A stretch of DNA of 64,000 bases, from positions 110,537 to 174,536 of the forward strand of contig NZ_ATAO01000228.1 in the NCBI RefSeq assembly GCF_000455825.1, written 5' to 3'. Source of the stretch: Microbacterium maritypicum MF109. GTDB taxonomy: Bacteria > Actinomycetota > Actinomycetes > Actinomycetales > Microbacteriaceae. The position numbers were made by a program, and so were the translations under genes. How positions within the stretch are numbered: position 1 is the stretch's first letter; each line of letters starts with the position of its first letter. The notes beneath the pieces were generated by a model, which searched no databases, was not told the origin of the DNA, and saw only the letters and a list, made by a program, of their open reading frames with translations. This document shows, one piece after another, positions 41,941 to 50,574 of the stretch.

Positions 41941-43809
41941 ATGTTCAAGGCAGGACGGACCACGGGGCGAAAGCGTCCCACCACGATGACGATCGCGATG
42001 ATCGTCTCGGGCGCGGTCATCTTCATCCTTCTCGCGGTACCACTGATCGTCCAGGTGATCACCGCGTTCCGTGGTCCGTTCCTGCCCTTCGGCGTCTCGT
42101 CGGCCCAGTGGGGTGTCGAGAACTTCGTCACCCTGTGGCAGCTGCGCGAAGACTTCTGGGGCGTGCTCGGCGCGACCGGCGCCTTCGTCGGCGGGTCCAC
42201 GCTCCTCACGCTCCTGATGGCGTTCGGCCTCGCCTGGGTCACGGTGCGCACGGATGCCCCGTGGCGCCGTCTGATCTCGGTGCTGGTGATCGTGCCGTAC
42301 ATCATCCCGCCGATCGTGAAGGCCCAGGCCTACCTGCTGATGCTGTCGCCCGAGTCGGGGGTGCTCAACCAGCTGCTGCGGCTGCTGCCGTTCGCGAGCG
42401 ACGTGCCGATCGATCCCTATGCGTTCCCGACGATGATCTTCATCCAGGCGCTCACGAACGTCACGTTCCCGTACCTGATGATCGTGCCGATCCTGACGAA
42501 CATGGACGGCTCGCTGGAGGAGTCGGCGCGGGTCTCGGGGGCCTCCTGGCCGCAGACGCTTCGTCGAGTGACGCTACCGATGCTGTGGCCGGGGCTCCTC
42601 GGGGTGACGGTGCTGACCTTCATCCTCGGCCTCGGCAGTCTCGAGGTGCCGCTGCTGTTCGGCCAGGAGTCGGGACGCGACATCTTCGCCCTCAAGCTCT
42701 GGACCCTCATCAGCTCCAACGCGGGCGAACTGCCGCAGTACGGTCTGGCCGCCGCATGGGGGCTGGTGTTCCTCGTGATCACGACCGTCGCGTTCGCGAT
42801 CTACCTGCGGGCGACACGCAACGCCGAGCGCAGAGCCTCGGTGTCGGGCAAGGGCTTCCGGCCGTCGACCATGCGGATGGGGCCGTGGAAGATCCCGGTC
42901 ATGCTGCTGGTCGCCGTGTTCATCCTGCTCACCGGCATCCTCCCTCTGCTCGCTCTGCTGTGGGCGGCGATCACGCCCTATCCGGTGGCGTTCTCGATCG
43001 ACGCGATGCTCGGCAGCACCGACTTCGGCGCCTTCGGCACGGTGCTCGCCGACCCCGAGTTCTGGGTGTCGCTCGGACGCACGGTCATCATCGCGGGCGG
43101 CAGCGCCACGATCGCGGTGGTCTTCGCCACGGTGCTCGCCTACGGCATCGCCCGCAGCAAGAAGACCGGGTGGGTGAAGGCCATGGACCTGTTCGCCTCC
43201 TCATCGGTCGCGATCCCCGCGACCATCGCCGGCTTCGCGATGTTCCTCACCTTCATGGTGATCAACCCGTACATCCCGATCGCGGGCACGCTGCTCGCGC
43301 TCGTGATCGCGTACTCCTACCGGGTGTCGATCGCCTACCGCTCGTCGTACAGCGCGACGCTGCAGATCCGACCCGAGCTGGAGGAGGCGGCGCTCACCAG
43401 CGGAGCGAGTCGGTTCGAGGGATTCCGACGCATCATCGCGCCGCTGCTGATGCCGACCGTGATGGCCGTGTGGATCCAGATGTTCATCCTCGGCACCAAT
43501 GAGTTCACGCTCCCGGCGTTCCTGGCGACCCCGTCGTCGCGGCCGCTGTCGATGTACATCTACGCCATGATCAACCCGCGGTCCGCACAGCTGTATGCGC
43601 CGGACCAGGGGGCCGCGATGGCGCTGATCTTCACGCTGATGGTGTTCGCGATCGGCTACGGCCTGCAGTGGGCGCTCTCTCGCCGAGCGATCGGTCGCAC
43701 ACGCAAGGCGGTCTCCGCGGGTCTCCCCGACCTCGCCGCCGCCTCTCCTGCTCCCGCTCCCGCCGATTCCGCGACGGTGACCCTGGCCGTGCAGCGTCAC
43801 AAGCGCTGA
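41941..43809 (+). CDS. ABC transporter permease, two fused permease domains (FbpB type)
   Basis: This 622-residue permease carries two membrane domains in one chain, about residues 20-285 and 310-600, each with about six helices and an EAA loop (SLEESARVSGASWPQTLRRV, and LEEAALTSGASRFEGFRRI). Fused permeases are usual in the FbpB/AfuB and phosphonate-type systems. It starts 2 bp after the binding-protein stop and ends just before a strong hairpin in the repeat at 43816-43899. Confidence 0.9.
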   Translation: MFKAGRTTGRKRPTTMTIAMIVSGAVIFILLAVPLIVQVITAFRGPFLPFGVSSAQWGVENFVTLWQLREDFWGVLGATGAFVGGSTLLTLLMAFGLAWVTVRTDAPWRRLISVLVIVPYIIPPIVKAQAYLLMLSPESGVLNQLLRLLPFASDVPIDPYAFPTMIFIQALTNVTFPYLMIVPILTNMDGSLEESARVSGASWPQTLRRVTLPMLWPGLLGVTVLTFILGLGSLEVPLLFGQESGRDIFALKLWTLISSNAGELPQYGLAAAWGLVFLVITTVAFAIYLRATRNAERRASVSGKGFRPSTMRMGPWKIPVMLLVAVFILLTGILPLLALLWAAITPYPVAFSIDAMLGSTDFGAFGTVLADPEFWVSLGRTVIIAGGSATIAVVFATVLAYGIARSKKTGWVKAMDLFASSSVAIPATIAGFAMFLTFMVINPYIPIAGTLLALVIAYSYRVSIAYRSSYSATLQIRPELEEAALTSGASRFEGFRRIIAPLLMPTVMAVWIQMFILGTNEFTLPAFLATPSSRPLSMYIYAMINPRSAQLYAPDQGAAMALIFTLMVFAIGYGLQWALSRRAIGRTRKAVSAGLPDLAAASPAPAPADSATVTLAVQRHKR

Positions 43810-43815
43810 CCCCGT

Positions 43816-43899
43816 CCGCCGAGTGCATGGCTTCCTGTCGAGTGCACGGCTTCCTGGCGTGAAGAAGCCGTGCGCTCGACGAGATCCCGTGCTCTCGAC
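43816..43899. repeat. 84-bp repeat, left copy, with terminator-like hairpin
   Basis: The left copy of an 84-bp element found again at 44412-44495 with about 92% identity (7 differences). It contains a tandem 19-bp unit starting CGAGTGCAYGGCTTCCTG. Positions 43837-43853 pair with 43864-43880 (16 of 17) and could end the ABC operon. Downstream, degenerate CGTGCNCTCGACGGNTAA units continue to about 43930. Confidence 0.85.
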
Positions 43900-43960
43900 G
43901 GATAACGTGCGTTCGACGGGTAACGTGCTCTTTGTCGTGTGGGGGAGAGGAGAGGGAGCG

Positions 43961-44362
43961 ATGCGTGTACGCGCACCATCGGCCAAGGCCGGGATCGTCG
44001 TCGGAGCCCTGCTCATCCTCCCGATGCTCGGGGTCGTCCTCGCCGTGATGGATCTGTTCGCCGGATATGTCTGGTCGCTGCTGGCGGTCATCGCGCTGGT
44101 GGTGTTCACCGCGCGGGTGTTCCGTGGTCCCGGAGAGAGCATGGCGCCGCGGCCGTGGTGGCGGATGACGACGACGGCTCTCTCCAGCGCGGTCCTCTCC
44201 GTGCTCTTCGCGGTTCAGGCCGTCGTCGGTCTCTTCCGAGCGGGGACCGCCCCGTTCCCGGCCGCTGTCGTTCTGGGCGCGCTGCTGACGCTTGCGGTGG
44301 CCGGGGCATATGCGCTCTCCGCGACCCGCCTCGCCCGCGTCGAGCGGCCGCACAAGGGATAG
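43961..44362 (+). CDS. Small four-helix membrane protein, unknown
   Basis: This 133-residue membrane protein has about four helices (residues 11-30, 35-55, 72-92 and 98-120) and basic ends. I do not recognise the family. ATG 43961 has a long GGAGAGGAGAGGGAG purine stretch upstream; the longer frame would be made of the 84-bp repeat. The gene is bracketed by both copies of the repeat. No regulatory site is evident. Confidence 0.65.
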   Translation: MRVRAPSAKAGIVVGALLILPMLGVVLAVMDLFAGYVWSLLAVIALVVFTARVFRGPGESMAPRPWWRMTTTALSSAVLSVLFAVQAVVGLFRAGTAPFPAAVVLGALLTLAVAGAYALSATRLARVERPHKG

Positions 44363-44411
44363 CCCGCCCTCGCTCCCTCGCTCCCACCCTCTCGCTCCCG
44401 CCCTCTCGCTC

Positions 44412-44495
44412 CCGCCGAGTGCACGGCTTCCTGTCGAGTGCACGGCTTCTTGGCGTGAACACGCCGTGCGCTCGGCGAGATCCCGTGCATTCGAC
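44412..44495. repeat. 84-bp repeat, right copy
   Basis: The right copy of the element at 43816-43899, in direct orientation. The GTCGAGTGCACGGC (44433-44446) arm pairs with 44463-44476 with two mismatches, one of them a wobble. It probably terminates the small membrane gene and isolates it from the F420 operon promoter. Confidence 0.85.
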
Positions 44496-44514
44496 ACCAC
44501 TCCGAACCTCTCCC

Positions 44515-44543
44515 TTGACTTTTGGATCCAGTATCCATTCAAT
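44515..44543 (+). promoter_or_regulatory. F420 operon promoter with GntR operator-like site B
   Basis: TTGACT (44515-44520) is a good -35, with TTCAAT (44538-44543) 17 bp downstream as -10. The operator-like TTGGATCCAGTATCCAT (44522-44538) fills the spacer exactly, the classical position for a repressor. The start codon is 36 bp downstream of the -10. Confidence 0.7.
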
Positions 44544-44578
44544 AGGAACAGCAGGAGAAGAAAGGGTGAGGAGGCCGC

Positions 44579-45571
44579 ATGCACATCGGGTACGCCGCGA
44601 TGCTCGAGCAGATCGAGCCGACCGCCGTGATCGAGAACTGCGTCCTCGCCGAGGCGCACGGGTTCCGCGGGATCATGGCCACCGATCACTTCCAGCCCTG
44701 GCTTCCCCGCCACCGCAACGCCGCCCATGTGTGGACCATGCTCGGCGCGATCGGCGCGCACACCACCGGCGACCTCGGCCCCGGCGTCACGACCCCCGGC
44801 TTCCGCACGCATCCCGCCGTGGTCGCGCAGGCCGCAGCGACGCTGGCGACCCTCTACCCCGACCGGGCCTGGCTCGGCGTCGGATCGGGGGAGGCGCTGA
44901 ACGAGCACATCGTCGGCGAATACTGGCCCGAACCCGCCGAGCGCATCGACCGCATGTTCGAGGCCGTCGACCTGATCCGCAAGCTCTTCACCGCCTCGAT
45001 CGCCGGTCGCGACACCCGCCACCGTGGCGAGCACTTCCGCATGGAATCGACCCGGCTCTGGACGATGCCGCCCACTGCGCCACCGGTCTACGTGGCCACG
45101 GCGGGCCCGGCCACCGCTCGCCGCGCCGGCCGGAACGCCGACGGCCTGATCACGACCTCGGCCGAAGTCGAGCGCCTCGCCCCGCTGCTCGCCCGATTCG
45201 CCGACGGGGCACGGGAGGCGGGGCACGACCCCGAGGCCCTCCCGAAGGTGCTCCAGCTGCGGCTCTCGTGGGCGCCGACCGACGAGCAGGCCCTCGCGAA
45301 CGCACTGACCGAGTGGCCGATCGGCGGACTCCGGATGCGCCGGGGCGACGTGCGCTCGCCGTACGACTTCGAGCAACTCGTGCGCGGGGTGACGGCCGAC
45401 GACATGCGGGCGTCGATGCTCATCTCCGCTGACCCCGAGGTGCACCGCGCGCAGATCCAGCGCTACGTCGACCTCGGCTTCACGCGCATCTACCTGCACA
45501 ACGTCGGGCCCGACCAGCGGGAGTTCGTCGAGGTCTTCGGCCGCGACGTGCTGCCGAAGGTGCACGCATGA
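44579..45571 (+). CDS. LLM-class F420-dependent oxidoreductase (Fgd-like)
   Basis: This 330-residue luciferase-like monooxygenase-fold protein is close to the F420-dependent glucose-6-phosphate dehydrogenase family (ATDHFQPWLPRHRNA, then WLGVGSGEALNEHIVGEYW). It should transfer hydride between F420 and an organic substrate, but it differs from the true Fgd encoded at 46395 and its substrate is unknown. Gene neighbours are F420 biosynthesis genes; cofE overlaps it by 4 bp. An AGGAGG ribosome site precedes the ATG. Confidence 0.88.
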   Translation: MHIGYAAMLEQIEPTAVIENCVLAEAHGFRGIMATDHFQPWLPRHRNAAHVWTMLGAIGAHTTGDLGPGVTTPGFRTHPAVVAQAAATLATLYPDRAWLGVGSGEALNEHIVGEYWPEPAERIDRMFEAVDLIRKLFTASIAGRDTRHRGEHFRMESTRLWTMPPTAPPVYVATAGPATARRAGRNADGLITTSAEVERLAPLLARFADGAREAGHDPEALPKVLQLRLSWAPTDEQALANALTEWPIGGLRMRRGDVRSPYDFEQLVRGVTADDMRASMLISADPEVHRAQIQRYVDLGFTRIYLHNVGPDQREFVEVFGRDVLPKVHA

Positions 45572-46398
45572 GCGCCCCCGCGATCACCGTCTTCGCCCTC
45601 GCCGGCATCGGCGAGGTGCACCCCGGTGATGACCTCGTGGCCCTGATCCTCGCGACCGGCGTCGAACTCGCCCACGGCGACATCCTCGTCGTCACCTCGA
45701 AGATCGTCTCCAAGGCCGAAGGCCGCTACGTACAGGCCGCCGACCGCGAAGAGGCCATCACCGCCGAGACCGTGCGGCTCGTCGCCTCTCGCACCTTCGA
45801 CGGGCACACCATGCGCATCGTCGAGAACCGGCTCGGCATGGTGGCCGCGGCCGCCGGCGTCGATGCCAGCAACACCCCGGACGGCTGGGTGCTGCTGCTC
45901 CCCGAAGACCCCGACCGTTCGGCGCGTGCGCTCGCCGCGGGACTGCGGGCGGCCACGGGCGCGGAGGTGGGCGTGATCCTCAGTGACACCCTCGGCCGTC
46001 CCTGGCGCGAAGGGCAGACCGACGTCGCGATCGGCGGCGGGGGCGTGCACATGATCGCCGACCTCCGTGGCACGACCGACCAGGCGGGAAAGGTCCTGAG
46101 CGTCACGACCCCGTGTGTCGCGGACGAGCTCGCCGCGGCCGCAGATCTGGTCAAGGGCAAGGCGAGCGGCAACCCGGTCGCCGTGGTGCGAGGGCGGGGC
46201 GACCTTGTCGGACCCCTCACCCTGCCCGGGGCCGCCAGCATCGTGCGCGGCGCGGAGCGCGACCTCTTCTGGTTGGGCACCGCCGAAGCACTCGACCAGG
46301 GATACCGCGACGGTTACGCCGCTGCGCTCGCAGACCTCGGCACCCAGGAACAGCACCTACACGCACAGCAGGAACCCGACACGAAGGATGCGACATGA
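45568..46398 (+). CDS. cofE: Coenzyme F420-0:L-glutamate ligase
   Basis: This 276-residue GTP-dependent ligase adds glutamates to F420-0. ILVVTSKIVSKAEGR, IVENRLGMVAAAAGVDASN and SDTLGRPWREGQTDVAIG are the family blocks. Mycobacterial FbiB is about 450 residues with a C-terminal FMN reductase domain for dehydro-F420-0; this protein ends after the ligase domain, so that domain is missing here. It overlaps the flanking genes by 4 bp on each side (ATGA). Confidence 0.95.
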   Translation: MSAPAITVFALAGIGEVHPGDDLVALILATGVELAHGDILVVTSKIVSKAEGRYVQAADREEAITAETVRLVASRTFDGHTMRIVENRLGMVAAAAGVDASNTPDGWVLLLPEDPDRSARALAAGLRAATGAEVGVILSDTLGRPWREGQTDVAIGGGGVHMIADLRGTTDQAGKVLSVTTPCVADELAAAADLVKGKASGNPVAVVRGRGDLVGPLTLPGAASIVRGAERDLFWLGTAEALDQGYRDGYAAALADLGTQEQHLHAQQEPDTKDAT

Positions 46399-47429
46399 CA
46401 CTGACTCTCGGATACAAGGCCAGCGCGGAGCAGTTCGACCCCCGGGAGCTGGTCGAGATCTCGGTCGCGGCCGAGGCGCACGGCATGCAGTCCGTGTTCG
46501 CGAGCGACCACTTCCAGCCCTGGCGCCACACCGGCGGCCATGCTCCGTTCTCGCTCACCTGGATGGCGGCGGTGGGCGAGCGCACGTCGAGCATCCGCAT
46601 CGGCACCTCGGTGCTGACCCCGACCTTCCGTTACAACCCTGCCGTGCTCGCGCAGGCGTTCGCGAGCCTGGGCTGCCTGTACCAGGACCGCATCATCCTC
46701 GGCGTCGGCTCTGGCGAGGCGCTGAACGAGATCGCGACCGGATTCCGCGGCGCCGGGGAGCAGGAGTGGCCCGAGTTCAAGGAGCGCTATGCGCGGCTGC
46801 GCGAATCCGTGCGTCTGATGCGGGCGTTGTGGTCGGGCGACCGGGTGAACTTCGACGGCGAGTACTACTCCACGCACGACGCCTCGATCTACGACCGTCC
46901 CGAGAGCGGCATCCCGATCTACATCGCCGCGGGCGGACCGATGGTCGCGCGCTACGCCGGGCGCGCGGGCGACGGCTTCATCTGCACCTCGGGCAAGGGC
47001 CAGGAGCTCTACGTCGACCAGCTGCTCCCGGCCGTGAGAGAGGGGCTCGAGCAGTCCGAGCGCTCGTTCGACGACTACGACCGGATGATCGAGATCAAGC
47101 TGTCGTACGAGGAGACCCGGGAGGCGGCGTTGGAGAACACCCGCTTCTGGTCGCCGCTGTCGCTCTCGAAGGAGCAGAAGCACGACATCACCGACCCCGT
47201 CGAGATGGAGAAGGCCGCCGATGCGCTGCCGCTCGAGACCATCGCCAAGCGCTGGATCGTCGGGAACGACCCGGATGCCGTGGCCGCCGAGATCCAGCAG
47301 TACATCGATTGGGGCTTCAACCACCTCGTCTTCCATGCGCCGGGCCACGACCAGCGCCGGTTCCTGCAGCTCTTCGAGCGCGACATCGCCCCCCGGTTGC
47401 GCGACACCGCTGCCGAACTGCGCGGGTGA
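46395..47429 (+). CDS. fgd: F420-dependent glucose-6-phosphate dehydrogenase
   Basis: This 344-residue LLM-fold enzyme oxidises glucose-6-phosphate and reduces F420, the main source of F420H2 in actinobacteria. LGYKASAEQFDPRELVEI, ASDHFQPWRHTGGHAPFS and GTSVLTPTFRYNPAVLAQAF match Fgd1 closely. The catalytic His is in the SDHFQPW block. It lies between cofE and cofC, so synthesis and reduction of F420 are co-expressed. Confidence 0.95.
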   Translation: MTLTLGYKASAEQFDPRELVEISVAAEAHGMQSVFASDHFQPWRHTGGHAPFSLTWMAAVGERTSSIRIGTSVLTPTFRYNPAVLAQAFASLGCLYQDRIILGVGSGEALNEIATGFRGAGEQEWPEFKERYARLRESVRLMRALWSGDRVNFDGEYYSTHDASIYDRPESGIPIYIAAGGPMVARYAGRAGDGFICTSGKGQELYVDQLLPAVREGLEQSERSFDDYDRMIEIKLSYEETREAALENTRFWSPLSLSKEQKHDITDPVEMEKAADALPLETIAKRWIVGNDPDAVAAEIQQYIDWGFNHLVFHAPGHDQRRFLQLFERDIAPRLRDTAAELRG

Positions 47430-47439
47430 GGCGACGGAG

Positions 47440-48111
47440 ATGATCCGCGGTTCGGGAGTCGGGGTGCCGCTGCCGGGAGTGCCCGCTCGTGAGTGGATCG
47501 TGGTGATCCCGGTGAAGCGCGCCGAGATCGGCAAGTCGCGGTTGCGCATCCCCGGCGTCGATCGCGAGCCCCTCGCCCGCGCGATCGCCCTCGACACGGT
47601 CGAGGCGGCCACCGCATGCGAGCGCGTCGTCGAAGTCATCGTCGTCACGAGCGACGAGGTCACGGCGACCGCTCTGCGTGTGCTGCCGCGGGTGCGACTG
47701 GTGCGCGACCGCAGCGAAGGGCTGACCGCGGCGATCGGGCTCGGCGTGAGCGCGGCCCCCGACATGCGCCCTCGTGCCGTGATGCTCGGCGACCTGCCGG
47801 CGCTGCGCCCCGACGAGCTGGCCAGGGCGCTCGCGTTCGCCTCTTCGCACTCCCGGGCGTTCGTGCCGGACGCCGAGGGCACCGGCACCGTGCTCGCCAC
47901 GGCGCGGGCGGGTTTCGACCTCACTCCGTGTTTCGGGGCGGACTCGGCCTCCGCACATCGCGCGGCCGGCTTCGTCGAGGTCGGGTTTCCCGTCTTGAGC
48001 GGTCTGCGACGCGACCTCGATCATGCCGAGCACCTGCGGGCCGCCCGCCGTGCCGGACTGGGCCCGCGCACCGCGGCGCTGGTCGACCGACCGCTGGTGC
48101 TCGCCTCATGA
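47440..48111 (+). CDS. cofC: 2-phospholactate (phosphoenolpyruvate) guanylyltransferase
   Basis: This 223-residue nucleotidyltransferase (CofC/FbiD) activates 2-phospholactate or phosphoenolpyruvate with GTP for transfer to Fo. WIVVIPVKRAEIGKSRLRIP is the N-terminal nucleotide-binding motif and MLGDLPALRPDEL the metal-site region. It starts 10 bp after fgd and overlaps cofD by 4 bp. The sequence does not tell which phospho-acid it uses. Confidence 0.93.
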   Translation: MIRGSGVGVPLPGVPAREWIVVIPVKRAEIGKSRLRIPGVDREPLARAIALDTVEAATACERVVEVIVVTSDEVTATALRVLPRVRLVRDRSEGLTAAIGLGVSAAPDMRPRAVMLGDLPALRPDELARALAFASSHSRAFVPDAEGTGTVLATARAGFDLTPCFGADSASAHRAAGFVEVGFPVLSGLRRDLDHAEHLRAARRAGLGPRTAALVDRPLVLAS

Positions 48112-49136
48112 CCGGCGGCGTCGCCGACACTTCCGATGGCCCGCGCATCGTCGTCCTCGCCGGTGGCGTCGGCGGATCGAAGTTCGTGGTCGGTGTGCGG
48201 GAGGCCGCACGGCGACGGTGGCCGGATGCCGCGGGAGGAGCCCGAGCCGAGATCACGGTGATCGTCAACACCGGCGACGACCTGTGGCTCAGCGGCCTGC
48301 GGCTGCAGCCCGATGTCGACTCGATGATCTACGCGCTCGCCGGTGTCAACGACACCGCACGCGGATGGGGGAGGGCGGGAGAGAGCGAGCGCGTCGCCAC
48401 CGAGTTGCAGGCATGGGGAGCCGGCTGGCCGTGGTTCACGTTGGGTGACCTCGACCTCGGTGCCCACATCGCCCGCACAGGCTGGCTCCGCGACGGCGCC
48501 TCCGTGACCGAGGTCGTCGATCGCCTCGCCTCCCGATGGCCGCTCGGCATCCGACTGCTGCCCATGACCGATACCGAAGTCGACACCCACGTGTTCACCG
48601 CCCAGGGTCGGATGCACTTCCAGGAGTGGTGGACCCGGCATCGTGCGACCCTCCCGGCGCAGGGGTTCGATGCCCCGGGGATCGCGCAGTCCGCGCCCGC
48701 ACCCGGAGCGGTCGACGCGCTGGCTGCGGCGGACGTCATCCTGTTCGCCCCGTCGAATCCTGTGGTCTCGCTCGGGCCGATCCTCTCGGTCCCCGGCATC
48801 GCCGACGCCGTACGTGCCGCCCCCGGAGCCGTGGTCGGGGTGTCGCCGATCATCGCCGGCGCGCCCGTGCGCGGTATGGCCGACGCCTGTCTGGCCGCCA
48901 TCGGTCTCGCCGCCACGGCCGACGCGGTCGGACACCACTACGGGGCACGCGCAGCCGGCGGACTGTTGGATGCGTGGCTCATCGCCGAGGAGGATGCTTC
49001 TCTCGCAGGCGGGCTCGAGGCGGCCGGGCTGCGCGCGCCGGTGCATCCGCTGTGGATGCGCGATCTCGACACTGCGACGGCTCTCGCCGCCGAGGCTCTC
49101 CACTCGGCTGAGCTCGACGCGCACCAAACGTCATAG
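48108..49136 (+). CDS. cofD: 2-phospho-L-lactate transferase
   Basis: This 342-residue transferase (CofD/FbiA) joins the activated phospho-acid to Fo to form F420-0 or dehydro-F420-0. IVVLAGGVGGSKFVVGVREA, VIVNTGDDLWLSGLRLQPD and LFAPSNPVVSLGPILSVPG are diagnostic. It closes the F420 operon. The Fo synthase gene (fbiC/cofGH) is not in the window. Confidence 0.95.
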   Translation: MTGGVADTSDGPRIVVLAGGVGGSKFVVGVREAARRRWPDAAGGARAEITVIVNTGDDLWLSGLRLQPDVDSMIYALAGVNDTARGWGRAGESERVATELQAWGAGWPWFTLGDLDLGAHIARTGWLRDGASVTEVVDRLASRWPLGIRLLPMTDTEVDTHVFTAQGRMHFQEWWTRHRATLPAQGFDAPGIAQSAPAPGAVDALAAADVILFAPSNPVVSLGPILSVPGIADAVRAAPGAVVGVSPIIAGAPVRGMADACLAAIGLAATADAVGHHYGARAAGGLLDAWLIAEEDASLAGGLEAAGLRAPVHPLWMRDLDTATALAAEALHSAELDAHQTS

Positions 49137-49146
49137 TCACAGGTCT

Positions 49147-49178
49147 CGAAAGACTGGCCGAAAGTTCCCAGTCTTTCG
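49147..49178. terminator. Terminator-like hairpin after cofD
   Basis: CGAAAGACTGG (49147-49157) pairs perfectly with CCAGTCTTTCG (49168-49178) around a 10-base loop, directly after the F420 operon. Confidence 0.75.
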
Positions 49179-49267
49179 GCGTAATGACCGGGCCCCCACC
49201 GCCGTCTCTCCACTGTGAGGGTTGTCCGGCCGAAAGGGGGTCGGGCTGTGCGAGGGGTGAGGGAATC

Positions 49268-49744
49268 GTGAGTGGTCGAAGTCGAGTGGACCGGCTCTTC
49301 GAAGAGTTGGAGGTCGAGTGCGGCGCGAGCATGCAGTGCATCACGGAACGGGCGTCCGCCCTGCTGGGGCTGGACATCGAGGTCGACGTGTTGAACGAGG
49401 AGGAGTGGCGGGCCGTTCCGCGGTTCCTGCTCGTCGACGGTGACCGTGCGAGGATTCCGGTCCGCCGCTCCGATCCGCAGTGGTACCGACTGCACGTGGT
49501 GATCCACGAGCTCTCGCACCTGCTGTGCGGGCACACGCGATGCGAGAGTCTGCCCATGACCTTCGACCAGCTGCGGAAGCCCGCGCAGGTATGCGCGCTC
49601 GTCGGGGTGGGAGGGGGTGCCGGCTCCGTGGCGCTCGACGACTGCCAGGAGCAGGTGGCGCTGGAGGCCGAGGCGGAAGCGCTCGCGCACCGCTTGGGCT
49701 CGTTCGTCCTCGCTCCGCAGTTCGCATCCGCCGAGCTCGTCTGA
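49268..49744 (+). CDS. ImmA/IrrE-type metallopeptidase domain protein
   Basis: This 158-residue protein carries the zinc-peptidase motif HELSHLLCGH (about residues 77-86; HExxH plus downstream Glu residues), as in ImmA/IrrE proteases that cleave repressors. GTG 49268 is chosen for GAGGGA just upstream. Such genes are usually paired with an XRE-type regulator gene; none is adjacent here, so it is an orphan. It converges on the transporter operon with a 20-bp gap. Confidence 0.8.
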   Translation: MSGRSRVDRLFEELEVECGASMQCITERASALLGLDIEVDVLNEEEWRAVPRFLLVDGDRARIPVRRSDPQWYRLHVVIHELSHLLCGHTRCESLPMTFDQLRKPAQVCALVGVGGGAGSVALDDCQEQVALEAEAEALAHRLGSFVLAPQFASAELV

Positions 49745-49764
49745 ATCCCGATCGTCCGAACCGG

Positions 49765-50574
49765 TCAGCGCGTGAGGGCGGGAGCCGCATCGAACACGAT
49801 CAGCGGACGATCGCTGCCCGGCCGGAGGAGCACCTCGGCGTCGACCTGCCAGACGCGCGCGATGAGCTCCCGCGTCAGCACCTCCTGTGGGGAACCCGCC
49901 GCCTGCACGTGACCGTCGGCGATCACGACGACGCGATCGGCGAATGCCGCCGCGTGATTGAGATCGTGCAGAGCAGCCAGCACGGTCATGCCGTCGCGCG
50001 CGAGGGACGCGAGGAGGGCGAGTGCGTCCAGCTGCGCGCGGATGTCGAGGTGGTTCGTCGGCTCATCGCACAACAGCAGCGCCGGTCGCTGAGCGAGGGC
50101 CCGCGCGAGGTTCACCCGTTGGCGTTCGCCGCCGGACAGGGTCGCGGCATCGCGCTCCGCGAACTCGAGCGCCCCCGCGCGGACGAGAGCCGCATCGGTG
50201 GCGACGGCATCCGTCTGCGCCCCCTCGAACGACAGCCACCCGCGGTGGGGAAGCAGTCCGAGCCCGACGATGTCGCGCCCGGTCATCCCCTCGGCGGTCG
50301 ACCACTCCTGCTCGACCAGGGCGACGCGCTGTGCGCGCTCCCGCCGCCGCATCGACGGCAGCGATGCGCCGTCGATCGCGAGGGTCTCGACCTCGCCCCG
50401 CAGGGTTCCGGCGATCAGCCGCAGCAGCGTGCTCTTGCCCGAGCCGTTGGGTCCGAGGAGAGCGGTCACCGAACCTCCGGGGGCGGTGATGTGCATGTCG
50501 TCGCAGAGGATCCGACCCCCGTGCGCGAATCGGATGCGTCGGGCATCGAGGCCGTCCTCACGCACTCCGGTCAT
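49765..50574 (-). CDS. ABC transporter ATP-binding protein, proposed F420-0 (deazaflavin) importer
   Basis: This 269-residue FecE/BtuD-like ATPase has Walker A GPNGSGKS, signature LSGGERQRVNLARAL, Walker B LLLCDEPTNHLD and H-loop AALHDLNHAA. It closes a three-gene cassette (binding protein, FecCD permease, ATPase) of the type found in actinobacteria with partial F420 biosynthesis, which has been proposed to import F420-0. Its place beside cofE-fgd-cofC-cofD supports this role here. ATG 50574 overlaps the permease stop. Confidence 0.85.
   Translation of the reverse strand: MTGVREDGLDARRIRFAHGGRILCDDMHITAPGGSVTALLGPNGSGKSTLLRLIAGTLRGEVETLAIDGASLPSMRRRERAQRVALVEQEWSTAEGMTGRDIVGLGLLPHRGWLSFEGAQTDAVATDAALVRAGALEFAERDAATLSGGERQRVNLARALAQRPALLLCDEPTNHLDIRAQLDALALLASLARDGMTVLAALHDLNHAAAFADRVVVIADGHVQAAGSPQEVLTRELIARVWQVDAEVLLRPGSDRPLIVFDAAPALTR

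Noticed and set aside
43823..43960. A longer N-terminus for the small membrane protein
   Set aside because: The extra residues are translated from the 84-bp repeat; the purine-rich ribosome site is directly before ATG 43961.
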